A stretch of 64,000 bases of DNA from Candidatus Dadabacteria bacterium (lineage in GTDB: Bacteria > Desulfobacterota_D > UBA1144 > Nemesobacterales > Nemesobacteraceae), in NCBI GenBank assembly GCA_009840385.1, contig VXNX01000013.1, positions 448,222 to 512,221 on the forward strand, written 5' to 3'. Shown here one piece after another: positions 1-8,007 of the stretch. Position 1 is the first letter of the stretch. Each line of letters starts with the position of its first letter. The translations under genes were made by a program, and so were the position numbers. The notes under the pieces are model-generated. The model did not search any database, was not told where the DNA came from, and was given only the letters and a program-made list of their open reading frames with translations.

Positions 1-736
1 GGGTCATGGTACCAACGACCGTGACAAGGGTCCTAGTATCGCCGTCAGTATCGCCGAAGTATCCAGTAACGCCGAGCCAGCCGTCGTTTGGCAGATTAAG
101 CGCGATCTGGCCTTCAAATGTCTTGCCGTCGTCTTCATCATCAAGCGCATCCCAGTCGTTGCTCAGGCCAAGCGCGAAATCAAGCGATCCGGCACTGAAG
201 GTGGCGCGCACACCGCTATGCGCAAACGGAATCCTGTAGAAAAGCAGGGATCTCGTTATGTTGGTGTTGTCCTTGGCTTCTATAAGCTCCCAGCCGGCAA
301 GCGTGGTGAACTGACCTGCGTAGACGTTAAGACCGCTTCCGGCCCCGGGAATGAGCACGTTTATGTAAGCCTGGTAAGGGCTTACCGCGCCGTCACCATC
401 GCTGTTAAAACCGAAGCCGAGCCGCTCGGCCTGCTCGCCGAAAAGAACATCAGCCCTGAAACCCACCTGATCCATCACTCCTTCGCCGACGGTTGGAACC
501 TTTTCAAGCGAAAGGGTGAAGGCATCTATCGAAAAATCGTTATGCTCGGGATAAAGGCCCCTCTCGTCGATCCCCTCTCCGACTTCCCCATCCGAAATAT
601 ACTGATAGGTCGTGTCGAGCGAAACGCCGATCCCAATCGAATTTCCGATATCAACGGCGTTTGCCCTAGGGGCCGTAAACTGGGCCCCCAGCAGCAAAAC
701 CGTTGCGATCATCAATTTAGAAACTATACTTCTCAT
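1..736 (-). CDS. Outer-membrane beta-barrel porin (BBP2/OmpL-like), 3' end outside window
   Basis: The frame opens at an ATG at 736 behind a strong Shine-Dalgarno (AAGGAGGAG, 6 nt spacer) and runs off the left edge; about 245 residues are visible. Residues 1-27 are a Sec signal peptide (positive start, hydrophobic run, ANA before VDIGNS). The mature part alternates polar and hydrophobic residues, is rich in Gly, Asp and aromatics, and holds stretches such as YAGQFTTLAGWELIEAKDNT and ITRSLLFYRIPFAHSGVR. These resemble the putative beta-barrel porin-2 family (PF07642), and that assignment is by eye. It lies 61 nt downstream of the ammonium transporter on the same strand, so the two are probably co-transcribed and it may let ammonium or small nitrogen compounds cross the outer membrane. 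The missing C-terminus means the terminal aromatic residue cannot be checked. Confidence 0.8.
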   Translation of the reverse strand, partial: MRSIVSKLMIATVLLLGAQFTAPRANAVDIGNSIGIGVSLDTTYQYISDGEVGEGIDERGLYPEHNDFSIDAFTLSLEKVPTVGEGVMDQVGFRADVLFGEQAERLGFGFNSDGDGAVSPYQAYINVLIPGAGSGLNVYAGQFTTLAGWELIEAKDNTNITRSLLFYRIPFAHSGVRATFSAGSLDFALGLSNDWDALDDEDDGKTFEGQIALNLPNDGWLGVTGYFGDTDGDTRTLVTVVGTMT

Positions 737-797
737 TTTTTCTCCTCCTTTAAGAGAGTTGTTTTTTCTCTACTTTTTTTCCTGTTCTAATACTTGA

Positions 798-2150
798 TTA
801 AACCTGCGATACGGCTTGGAAATCCGGATAGGACTCCATTCCATGCTCGGTTATGTCGAGTCCTCTTCTCTCCTCTTCCTCGCTCACTCTTATGCCTATA
901 GCCATCTTTATTGCATAGAAAATGATGAAGGCACAGACAACCGTGAAGACTCCGTAGGCCACAACTCCGATAAACTGGGTCACAATGCTGAAATCAGGTC
1001 CTCCGAAAATTCCCACGGCAAGCGTTCCCCATACACCGCAGACTAGGTGAACGGAAATCGCACCCACCGGGTCATCTATTCTTATCTTGTCAAAGAAGCT
1101 GACCGCGAAGACCACGATTATTCCGGCCACAAGTCCTATGATGACGGCCTCTCCGGGACTGACCACGTCAGCTCCCGCCGTGATTCCCACAAGACCGGCG
1201 AGCACACCGTTTAGGGCCATGGAGAGATCAGGGTACTTAAAGGTTCCCCACGACGTGAAAGCCGCTCCCAAGGCGCCCGCAGCAGCCGCAAGCGAAGTCG
1301 TCACTATGACCAGCGAAATAAGTTTCGGATCCGCGCTCAGAACCGAACCGCCGTTAAAACCGAACCATCCCATCCAGAGCAGGAATACACCAATAGCAAG
1401 AAGAGGTAGCGAGTGACCCGGAATCGGCCTCATCGCTCCCGAGGCAAGGTATTTCCCGACACGCGGGCCGAGAAGATACGCCCCGACAAGTCCTCCCCAT
1501 CCGCCGACGCTGTGAACGAGCGTGGAACCGGCGAAATCATAGAAACCCATCTGATCAAGCCATCCGCCGCCCCACTTCCAGGATCCCGCTATGGGATATA
1601 CGATCGCAACGAATACAGTTGCGAAAATGAGGAAGCTTGAAAGCTTTATACGTTCCGCGACCGCTCCGGAAACGATAGTGGCCGCCGTCGCGGCAAACAT
1701 CGCCTGGAATATGAAATCTGTGTAGTAGGTGTAACCACCATCGGCATATTCTATGAGCCCCTCAGCCCCTGCCGGCGATGAAATACCGAAACCCGCAAAC
1801 CCGAAGATCCCGCCGCCTATAAGGTTGAAGTCCCCCGGGTACATAAGGTTAAAGCCCATAAGGGCATAAGTGAGAATACCCGCCGAGATGATGAACGTGT
1901 TTTTAAACAGTATGTTTACTGTGTTCTTCGATCTGGTAAGTCCGGTCTCAAGAGCGGCAAATCCGAGATGCATTATAAAAACAAGAAAAGTAGCAAGTAG
2001 CATCCATACGTTGTTCGCCACAAAGACTGAGTGCGCAGAACCGTCTGACGCAAAAGCCGAATAGCCCCCCAGAACAATAAAAGCGAAAACCGAGAGAAAC
2101 AGCACGCGGCTGCATCCGAAAGGTTTTCTCAAGAAATCTGCGATATTCAT
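798..2150 (-). CDS. amtB: Ammonium transporter Amt/AmtB
   Basis: An integral inner-membrane channel of 450 residues that conducts ammonia/ammonium. After an N-terminal hydrophobic segment ending near FAS (a probable cleaved signal peptide) there are about eleven membrane helices. Family marks include the signature around STLVHSVGGWGGLVGAY, with the first pore histidine, and the second pore histidine in SVHLVCGVWG. The cytosolic tail GLDITEHGMESYP is the part that contacts PII protein in characterised relatives. The ATG at 2150 is preferred over one 15 nt upstream because GGAGGAG, 6 nt before 2150, is the ribosome site and the upstream ATG lies immediately beside it. A sigma-54-type promoter lies just upstream and the porin gene follows. 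No PII gene is visible in the window. Confidence 0.96.
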   Translation of the reverse strand: MNIADFLRKPFGCSRVLFLSVFAFIVLGGYSAFASDGSAHSVFVANNVWMLLATFLVFIMHLGFAALETGLTRSKNTVNILFKNTFIISAGILTYALMGFNLMYPGDFNLIGGGIFGFAGFGISSPAGAEGLIEYADGGYTYYTDFIFQAMFAATAATIVSGAVAERIKLSSFLIFATVFVAIVYPIAGSWKWGGGWLDQMGFYDFAGSTLVHSVGGWGGLVGAYLLGPRVGKYLASGAMRPIPGHSLPLLAIGVFLLWMGWFGFNGGSVLSADPKLISLVIVTTSLAAAAGALGAAFTSWGTFKYPDLSMALNGVLAGLVGITAGADVVSPGEAVIIGLVAGIIVVFAVSFFDKIRIDDPVGAISVHLVCGVWGTLAVGIFGGPDFSIVTQFIGVVAYGVFTVVCAFIIFYAIKMAIGIRVSEEEERRGLDITEHGMESYPDFQAVSQV

Positions 2151-2195
2151 AACCAACTCCTCCATTGTTTGGACAATTTTCTTCTCAACACTTTC

Positions 2196-2212
2196 TGCAA
2201 TTAAGAGGCCAA
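2196..2212 (-). promoter_or_regulatory. Sigma-54 (-24/-12) promoter of the amt-porin operon
   Basis: Read on the minus strand the site is TTGGCCTCTTAATTGCA. It has the invariant GG and GC exactly 12 bases apart (GG of TTGGC, GC of TTGCA), as in the consensus TTGGCAC-N5-TTGCW. It sits 46-62 nt before the amt start codon, leaving a leader of roughly 35 nt. Sigma-54 control of ammonium transporters through NtrC is well established in proteobacteria, so location and motif agree. No clean NtrC dyad was found upstream. Confidence 0.75.
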
Positions 2213-2430
2213 AAAAACAAAAGGCGGATGATGTTCAACTTAACTCTCTGAAATAATTAGAAAAAATTAAATTCTCAACACCCACGGATTTTCAAGTAGA
2301 CTTAGAGTTTGAGAACCATGCCTAAAAAATGTGCACCGCATGCACCGAAAAAAACCGCTTGGAACAAAAATCGCGCGCGGGCACAAAGAATGGAGACCGA
2401 AGCAATCGCTTCTCGCAAGAACACGGAAAA

Positions 2431-3363
2431 ATGAAAATTCTTTTCGCAGGAACGCCGGAATTTGCCGTACCATCCCTCGCGGCACTTTGCGACTCCCCCC
2501 ACGAGGTCATCGGACTTCTCTCGAGGCCGGACAGGCCGAGGGGCAGGAGCCGAAAGCCCGTATGGACAGAGACAAAGAAATTCGCCAGAGAGCGCGGAGT
2601 ACCCGTTTTTCAGCCCCAGGACTTAAAAACGCCAGAGTTCGGGGAAACCCTCAAAGCCCTTTCCCCCGACCTGATAGCGGTCGTGGCCTACGGAGAGATA
2701 TTCCCCGCAACCGTGCTGAACATACCCCCGCTTGGCTGCGTAAACGTTCACGCGTCTCTGCTTCCCAGCTACAGGGGCGCAGCCCCCATTAACTGGGCCA
2801 TAGCAAAAGGAGAGAGGAAAACGGGAGTCACCATCATGCTGATGGACGAGGGAATGGACACTGGAGACATCCTCACTCAAAGGGATGTTCCGATAGGGGA
2901 GGAGGAAACCGCGGAGGAACTTTCAAAAAGACTTTCGCTTGAGGGAGCCGGGCTTCTTCTAGAAACGATCGACCGCGTCGCAAGAAATGACATATCGCCC
3001 GTAAAACAGAACTCAGATACAGCTACCTATGCTCCTCTTCTCTCGAGAAAAGACGGCGAGATTGACTGGAGCCAGAACGCAGAAGAGATAAAAAACCTAG
3101 CAAGGGCGATGACTCCGTGGCCGTGCGCCCACACAACTCTGGGAGGAAAGAACCTCAAGATATTCAGGGCGCTTGCGGGCACGGGAAAAGGGAGTCCCGG
3201 AGAGATAGTATCGGTGGGGGGCGAGAGTCTTGATGTTGCCGCGGGTAAGGGAATTGTTCGCATATTGTCCCTTCAGATCGAAGGCGGGAGAAAAATGGAC
3301 GCCTCAGAATTCATAAGGGGGAAAAAAGACCTTCAGGAAGGACAGTTCATGGGGGTTGTCTGA
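2431..3363 (+). CDS. fmt: Methionyl-tRNA formyltransferase
   Basis: Formylates Met-tRNAfMet using 10-formyl-tetrahydrofolate, supplying initiator tRNA in the cytoplasm. The 310-residue length is normal. Residues 1-10 (MKILFAGTPE) are the usual start. The catalytic set is visible as N105 and H107 in NVHASLLPSYRGAAPINWA, and D143 in GMDTGDI. A C-terminal OB-type domain follows residue 205. The frame is open for 34 more codons upstream, but the family start is the ATG at 2431; its ribosome site is weak (CGGAAAA). No peptide deformylase gene is beside it, unlike in many bacteria. It ends 6 nt from the convergent 122-residue gene. Confidence 0.96.
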   Translation: MKILFAGTPEFAVPSLAALCDSPHEVIGLLSRPDRPRGRSRKPVWTETKKFARERGVPVFQPQDLKTPEFGETLKALSPDLIAVVAYGEIFPATVLNIPPLGCVNVHASLLPSYRGAAPINWAIAKGERKTGVTIMLMDEGMDTGDILTQRDVPIGEEETAEELSKRLSLEGAGLLLETIDRVARNDISPVKQNSDTATYAPLLSRKDGEIDWSQNAEEIKNLARAMTPWPCAHTTLGGKNLKIFRALAGTGKGSPGEIVSVGGESLDVAAGKGIVRILSLQIEGGRKMDASEFIRGKKDLQEGQFMGVV

Positions 3364-3369
3364 AGTTCT

Positions 3370-3738
3370 CTATGTCCTGATTGAGATTTCGAAAGTTCCT
3401 ATGTTCACTTTGCCCGCGAGTCCGCATTTCCAGCAAAGATCCGTAACTTGAGTTTTTAACTTCGCGGGAACCAGCAGAACCAGCTGGGCGGAAAGGGCCG
3501 AGAGTTCCTTCCAGTATTCGCTTCTTTTCTCGTCGATAGTGGCTTCAGTCTCAACTTCCATTATCTGCACGACCTGTCCGTAGGAACCGAGAATTATGTC
3601 GGGGAAAAAACCCTCGAACTCGCAAAGCTGCTCTCCCCCGGGGTTGGTACGGATCTCCTTGTAAAGCGAGGAGTACTTGTGCTCCACCTGCTTTATTACC
3701 CAGTCATGCATGAACCTCTGGTCACTCGGAATTTTCAT
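3370..3738 (-). CDS. Small PD-(D/E)XK-like protein of unknown function
   Basis: A protein of 122 residues that I do not recognise as a named family. It starts with an ATG inside the end of nadK (17-nt overlap), so it is probably translationally coupled and is the last gene of a prfB-nadK-this gene operon. Residues 45-64 read F-P-D-I-I-L, then about 13 residues, then EVETEA. P46-D47 followed by E61-x-E63 resembles the core of PD-(D/E)XK nucleases, with Glu in place of the usual Lys. The end holds a CWKC pair (about residues 102-105), a possible metal or redox site. No signal peptide or membrane segment is present. The nuclease-fold idea is inference from the motif only. Confidence 0.75.
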   Translation of the reverse strand: MKIPSDQRFMHDWVIKQVEHKYSSLYKEIRTNPGGEQLCEFEGFFPDIILGSYGQVVQIMEVETEATIDEKRSEYWKELSALSAQLVLLVPAKLKTQVTDLCWKCGLAGKVNIGTFEISIRT

Positions 3739-4588
3739 ATCTCCCGCTCCACATAAGTTTTGTTTTCAGGATATTGAAATAATCCCTGAAAGGGGATTTT
3801 ATGATATTCACGAAAGACTCAGAACCTTCAAGTATAACCTCGTCTCCGAGAGAAAGAGGCACTCCCACCTGACCGTCAAGCGTGAGGTAGGTGTTCTGTA
3901 TGTCGGTAAGCACCTTCGTCCTTATCTTTTTCGTGTTGGGCACCACAATGGGCCTGTTGGTCAGAATGTGCGGACATATGGGAGTAACGGTTATCACAGG
4001 CAGCGTGGGGTAGATTATCGGTCCGCCCGCAGAAAGAGAGTAAGCGGTTGAACCGGTCGGAGTCGCGAAGATGATTCCGTCAGCCTTAAAAGTAGTTACG
4101 TATCTTTCTTCTATATATATGGAGAGGTCCACTACCTTGGAAATGGGACCGTTGTTTATCACGATATCGTTTAGCACCGTGAATTCTTCCTGCTCTCCGT
4201 CCTTTCTGACCACGGAGCACGATATCATATCTCTTCTCTCGATCTCGTAATCTCCGGCGACCACTTTTTCCATCATCGGAAAAAACTCGTCCACGGTAAA
4301 TTCCGTTAAAAATCCGAGCCCGCCGAGGTTGCAGCCGAGTATCGAAACGTCCTGTCCCTGCGCTATGCGGGAGACCCATATAAAGGAGCCGTCGCCGCCG
4401 AACACAACTATTATGTCGACAGCCTCGGCCAGATCCGGCTCCGCAAGCAGGTTTTCCGCTTCTATATTGCGGCCGAGGTTCTGCTCGACGAAAAACTCTA
4501 TGCCCCTTTCACCAAGCCACTCGCACAACCGCCTGGCGATTTCGTAGACTTCCGCACTGTCCTTTTTCCCCGTTATACCGAATTTCAA
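3722..4588 (-). CDS. nadK: NAD kinase
   Basis: Phosphorylates NAD to NADP with ATP or polyphosphate in the cytoplasm. The 288-residue protein shows the kinase GGDGSF loop at residues 64-69, the LND motif of the substrate site, and the Gly-rich TPTGSTAYSLSAGGP motif. The start is a TTG at 4588, chosen because the strong site GGGAGGAAGCAAC lies just before it inside the end of prfB and no ATG fits the family N-terminus (KFGITGKK). The TTG overlaps the prfB stop codon in the sequence TTGA, which suggests coupled translation. The downstream 122-residue gene overlaps its end by 17 nt. Confidence 0.95.
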   Translation of the reverse strand: MKFGITGKKDSAEVYEIARRLCEWLGERGIEFFVEQNLGRNIEAENLLAEPDLAEAVDIIVVFGGDGSFIWVSRIAQGQDVSILGCNLGGLGFLTEFTVDEFFPMMEKVVAGDYEIERRDMISCSVVRKDGEQEEFTVLNDIVINNGPISKVVDLSIYIEERYVTTFKADGIIFATPTGSTAYSLSAGGPIIYPTLPVITVTPICPHILTNRPIVVPNTKKIRTKVLTDIQNTYLTLDGQVGVPLSLGDEVILEGSESFVNIIKSPFRDYFNILKTKLMWSGRYENSE

Positions 4589-5707
4589 GTTGCTTCCTCC
4601 CTTTGATTTTCGGTCGCTTCATGCAAAAGATATGATTCTATGAAATCTTCTATCTGTCCGTCAAGTACCGTGTCAACTCCAGAGGACTCGAAATCTGTTC
4701 GGTGATCCTTAACCATGCGGTAAGGATGCATGACGTATGACCTTATCTGACTTCCCCAGCCGATCTCTTTTTTCGAGGAATTCAGCTCCTCTTCTTTCTG
4801 CCTTTCCTCCATTCTGCGCAACTCATAGAGCCTCGCCTTGAGTATCCTCAGGGCGCTTTCCTTGTTCTGGCGCTGGGATCTCTCGTTCTGGCAACTGACC
4901 GCGACCCCAGTGGGCAGGTGGGTGATGCGAACCGCAGAATCAGTCTTGTTAACGTGCTGGCCTCCCTTTCCGCTTGCGCGGTAAGTATCGATCCTGAGAT
5001 CTTTTTCCTCTATGTTCACCTCTATGGAATCATCTATTTCGGGAGAAACAAAAACCGAGGCAAACGACGTGTGCCTCCTTTTGTTCGAATCAAACGGGGA
5101 GATCCTCACCAGCCTGTGAACCCCCGTCTCCGCCTTGAGATAACCGAAGGCAAACTTCCCTTGGGCAAGAATAGTGGCGCTTTTTATGCCGGCTTCCTCT
5201 CCGTCCTGAGTTTCAAGCAGCTTTGCGGAAAATCCTTTCCTCTCCACGTATCGAAGGTACATGCGGAGAAGCATCTCGGCCCAGTCCTGAGCCTCGGTTC
5301 CCCCGGCTCCGGCATTTACGGATATGATAGCGTTTCGCGCGTCGTCGGGGCCACCGAGAATCCGGGCGAACTCAAGCTCGGAAAGCCTCGCGTCAACAGA
5401 CGCAAGCATGTTGTGGGCTTCTTCAATTGAATCGGGGTCGTCTTCACCGACCGCGAGTTCGAAAAGGCATGTCGCATCCTCCATGTCGGAGCGGAGCTTC
5501 TCGAATCCCGAAACGCAGTCCTTGATTTCGGACTGCTCCTGAAGCGTTTTGCGCGCTAGCTCGGAGTTATCCCAAAATCCGGGACCCGCTGTAATTTCTT
5601 CAAGCTCTTTGAGTCTTTCAGTTTTGCCAGGCAGGTCAAAGACAGTCTCCTGTCCTGTGGATTCTGCTTCTCAGATCTTCTATAAGACTGCGCAATTCTT
5701 CTTTCAT
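4585..5707 (-). CDS. prfB: Peptide chain release factor 2, made by programmed +1 frameshift
   Basis: RF2 ends translation at UGA and UAA codons. The gene is in two frames. A 23-codon leader begins at the ATG at 5707 (AAGGAGG, 8 nt spacer) and ends in CTT TGA C; after a +1 shift at CTT the frame continues as DLPGKTERLKELEEITAGPG to the stop at 4585. The joined product is 373 residues, matching the family. It carries SPF (about 203-205), which reads the stop codon, and GGQ (about 248-250), which releases the peptide. Taking only the downstream frame would give a false 299-residue start at MEDAT. It heads an operon with nadK and a 122-residue protein. Confidence 0.96.
5635..5651 (-). promoter_or_regulatory. 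Programmed +1 frameshift element of prfB
   Basis: On the minus strand the site reads AGGAG, five bases, then CTTTGAC. It has the three conserved parts of RF2 recoding signals: an internal Shine-Dalgarno-like stretch, the slippery CTT codon, and an in-frame TGA followed by C. When RF2 is scarce the TGA is read slowly and the ribosome slips forward one base, so RF2 limits its own synthesis. By my alignment the spacing from AGGAG is one base longer than in E. coli. Confidence 0.95.
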
Positions 5708-5860
5708 CTAAGATGCCTCCTTAAACGCACCGAAAGATAGTACGCAAATAACCAGCGAATTCAAAAAAAACGGCACGGAAATCAATTGAAACAGCGTACG
5801 TTTGTGGGTATTTTATCCGCTTTGATTCAATCCCTTAACTATGCGAGGAGAAACACCGAA

Positions 5861-7000
5861 ATGAAAAAGTTGCTGCTGACCCCGGGTCCCGTGGCGGTCT
5901 CAAGCGAAATAATGGTTGAGATGGCCAAGCCGCTCATTCACCACAGAACCACAGAGTTCGAGGCGATATTCGAGCGAGCAAGAGAAGGACTGAAGCATAT
6001 TTTCCAGACCGAAAATGAAGTTTTCATACTAGCGGCTTCGGGAACCGGCGCCATGGAAGGAGCAGTTGTGAACACCCTTTGCGCAGGTGATAAGGTGATC
6101 ACGGTAAACGGCGGAAAATTCGGTGAGAGATGGGGGAAAATTGCGAGGGCCTACGGACTTGAGGTGGATGAGATACAAGTTACGTGGGGGGAGGCGGTTT
6201 CGCCCGCAATCATAGAGGAAAAGCTCGATAGCGACCCCTCAATAAAGGCGGTTATGATGCAGGCAAGCGAAACCTCTACGGGCGTGAAGCATCCCACGGA
6301 TCAGGTCGCAGCGATTACCTCAAAAAGAGACGACGTACTGTTGATAGTCGACGGCATAACGGCCGTCGGCGTGTTTCCTCTTCCGTTTGACGAACTGGGA
6401 ATCGACGTTCTGGTGGGCGGTTCGCAGAAGGCTTTCATGCTTCCACCGGGACTTTCATTCGCGGCGATGAGCGAGAAAGCCTGGGAGTTCAACAAAACCT
6501 CGGATCTTCCGAAGTTCTATCTAAACTTTGCCGACTACCAAAAAAGCGCCGAGAAAAACACGACGCCTTGGACTCCGGCCGTCACGCTCATAATCGGCCT
6601 CGGTAAGGTTATAGAGGGATTCATGGAAGAAGGGATGGAGAACATTTACAGAAAACGCCAGATCATGTCGCTCGCGACACGCGAGGCGCTTGGAGCGATC
6701 AACATAGATCTTTTCACCACAGATGAGGCAAGCCAAGCTCTTACCGTTGGGGTAGCCCCCGAGGAAATAGGTGCAGGAAAGATCATCTCCGAGCTTCAGA
6801 CGAAATACCACATGACTGTCGCCGGGGGACAGGACCACGCCAAAGGGAAAATCTTCAGAGTATCTCACATAGGAGATGTTGACCGAAACGACATGGTCGC
6901 GTTTGTCTCGGCCCTTGAATCCGTCTTGGAATCTCTGGGACACGATTTCACAAGCGGAGCCGGTGTTTCCAAGGTCTCGGAAATACTGGCAACCGTGTAG
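5861..7000 (+). CDS. Class V aminotransferase (alanine-glyoxylate / serine-pyruvate type)
   Basis: A PLP-dependent cytoplasmic enzyme of 379 residues that probably moves an amino group between alanine, serine or aspartate and glyoxylate or another keto acid. Residues 1-30 (LLTPGPVAVS ... HHRTTEF) are typical of this branch. The PLP aspartate is D164 in IVDGITAVG and the Schiff-base lysine is K190 in GGSQKAFMLPPG. The start is the ATG at 5861, with GAGGAG about 10 nt upstream; the frame is open further up but that part has no family likeness. It is transcribed away from prfB. The exact substrate pair cannot be read from sequence; phosphoserine or aspartate aminotransferase variants are alternatives. 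Confidence 0.88.
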   Translation: MKKLLLTPGPVAVSSEIMVEMAKPLIHHRTTEFEAIFERAREGLKHIFQTENEVFILAASGTGAMEGAVVNTLCAGDKVITVNGGKFGERWGKIARAYGLEVDEIQVTWGEAVSPAIIEEKLDSDPSIKAVMMQASETSTGVKHPTDQVAAITSKRDDVLLIVDGITAVGVFPLPFDELGIDVLVGGSQKAFMLPPGLSFAAMSEKAWEFNKTSDLPKFYLNFADYQKSAEKNTTPWTPAVTLIIGLGKVIEGFMEEGMENIYRKRQIMSLATREALGAINIDLFTTDEASQALTVGVAPEEIGAGKIISELQTKYHMTVAGGQDHAKGKIFRVSHIGDVDRNDMVAFVSALESVLESLGHDFTSGAGVSKVSEILATV

Positions 7001-7057
7001 CTGCCGCTACTGTGCGGTGTGCAGAAGTCGGCTGCGCTTGGCACTGGTGAAATCTTC

Positions 7058-7729
7058 ATGAAACACTTCTCCACGGAGACCTTCCGTTTTTTAAAAGACC
7101 TAAGCAGTCCACGCGACAAGAAGTGGTTTGAGGAAAATCGTGGTCGCTACGAGGAAAGCTTGCTCGGGCCGTTGCGGCAAGCCATTACCGACATAGGTCC
7201 CGCCCTTAGAGAAGTGATCAAAGACTTAGAGATCCGTCCCGCGGTCAACAAGACGATTACCCGGATCAACAGGGACATGCGTTTTGCAAAGGGACAAAGT
7301 CCTTACAAAGACAACATGCTCGCGCTTTTTTATAGAGAGGGACGTAAAAGACTTGACGCTCAATTGTTTCTGGGTTTTCAGCCGAAAGGGGTATGGCGGG
7401 GACTCTACGTACCCACCCCTCTGCTGGCCCTGGATTCCCCGATGGCCGGAAAGATAAAGAACGATCCGCAAGGCGTTATAGATCTCGCGCAAGACATCGG
7501 CATCGGAGACGATATAGATTTAGTCGCGTGCAAAAAGTACGGAGAGGTTGACCGAACGCTTGACCCCATAAAAGTGGAAAGCTTTCTTGAAGGACCGCAC
7601 CTCTGCGCTCTTCAAACACGGGAACCGGTCGAGGTTGCGGCCGACCCCTCTGCCTTTATCCGCGAAACCCGGGACCTGCTGGTGCGACTCGCTCCCCTCT
7701 GGAGTCTTTATTCAGGAGAAATGCTTTGA
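7058..7729 (+). CDS. DUF2461 family protein
   Basis: A 223-residue cytoplasmic protein of the DUF2461 (TIGR02453) family, whose function is unknown. Typical marks are KKWFEENRGRYEESLLGP near residue 20, and the block TRINRDMRFAKGQSPYKDN around residues 70-88. The ATG at 7058 is the likely start because homologues begin with a helix like FSTETFRFLKDL; the ribosome site is weak. It follows the aminotransferase by 57 nt on the same strand and ends overlapping a convergent small gene by 18 nt. Confidence 0.8.
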   Translation: MKHFSTETFRFLKDLSSPRDKKWFEENRGRYEESLLGPLRQAITDIGPALREVIKDLEIRPAVNKTITRINRDMRFAKGQSPYKDNMLALFYREGRKRLDAQLFLGFQPKGVWRGLYVPTPLLALDSPMAGKIKNDPQGVIDLAQDIGIGDDIDLVACKKYGEVDRTLDPIKVESFLEGPHLCALQTREPVEVAADPSAFIRETRDLLVRLAPLWSLYSGEML

Positions 7730-7993
7730 TACAAGCGGGTCGTTGTCTATTTCCGAGATCAGATAACCGGTCCCGTAATAATCGCCCGAGTTGTGGTAGA
7801 GTCTCACCCCTTGGGGAGTGGTGAGATAGTTTCCCGTTTTTACGGTTTGCTCAGGAAGATCAACCTCGTATACCGTGTAGCCGATCGTTCCGGAACCGAT
7901 ATTAACTTTTTTCCGCTCTTCCCTAAGCTTCCTGACGCTTTTCGCGATCTCCCAAGCTTTGGGGTAGATGTGTCCTTTAACAAGAAACTTCAT
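7712..7993 (-). CDS. Conserved-looking small hypothetical protein
   Basis: A protein of 93 residues, unrecognised. It begins at the ATG at 7993 (MKFLVKGHIYPKAWEIAKSV), 14 nt after the stop of the zinc-ribbon gene, and so looks like the last gene of the aroC operon. The N-terminal half is basic and helical; the rest (DLPEQTVKTGNYLTTPQGVR) looks like beta structure. It has no signal peptide, membrane segment or cysteines. The frame extends upstream to 8050, but that part overlaps the previous gene and is less plausible. Confidence 0.6.
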   Translation of the reverse strand: MKFLVKGHIYPKAWEIAKSVRKLREERKKVNIGSGTIGYTVYEVDLPEQTVKTGNYLTTPQGVRLYHNSGDYYGTGYLISEIDNDPLVSKHFS

Positions 7994-8007
7994 AACGACT
8001 GAGAAAA

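Noticed and set aside
2331-2346. GTGCACCGCATGCACC upstream of amt, as a possible NtrC enhancer
   Set aside because: It lies at a suitable distance (about 120 bp from the promoter), but the halves are direct repeats, not the inverted TGCACC-N5-GGTGCA dyad.
2329-2430. Longer N-terminus for Fmt
   Set aside because: The extra 34 codons have no family likeness; KILFAGTPEF is the standard start.
4585-5484. prfB as a truncated or damaged gene of 299 codons
   Set aside because: A leader frame with a CTTTGAC recoding site and good upstream sequence restores a full-length RF2.
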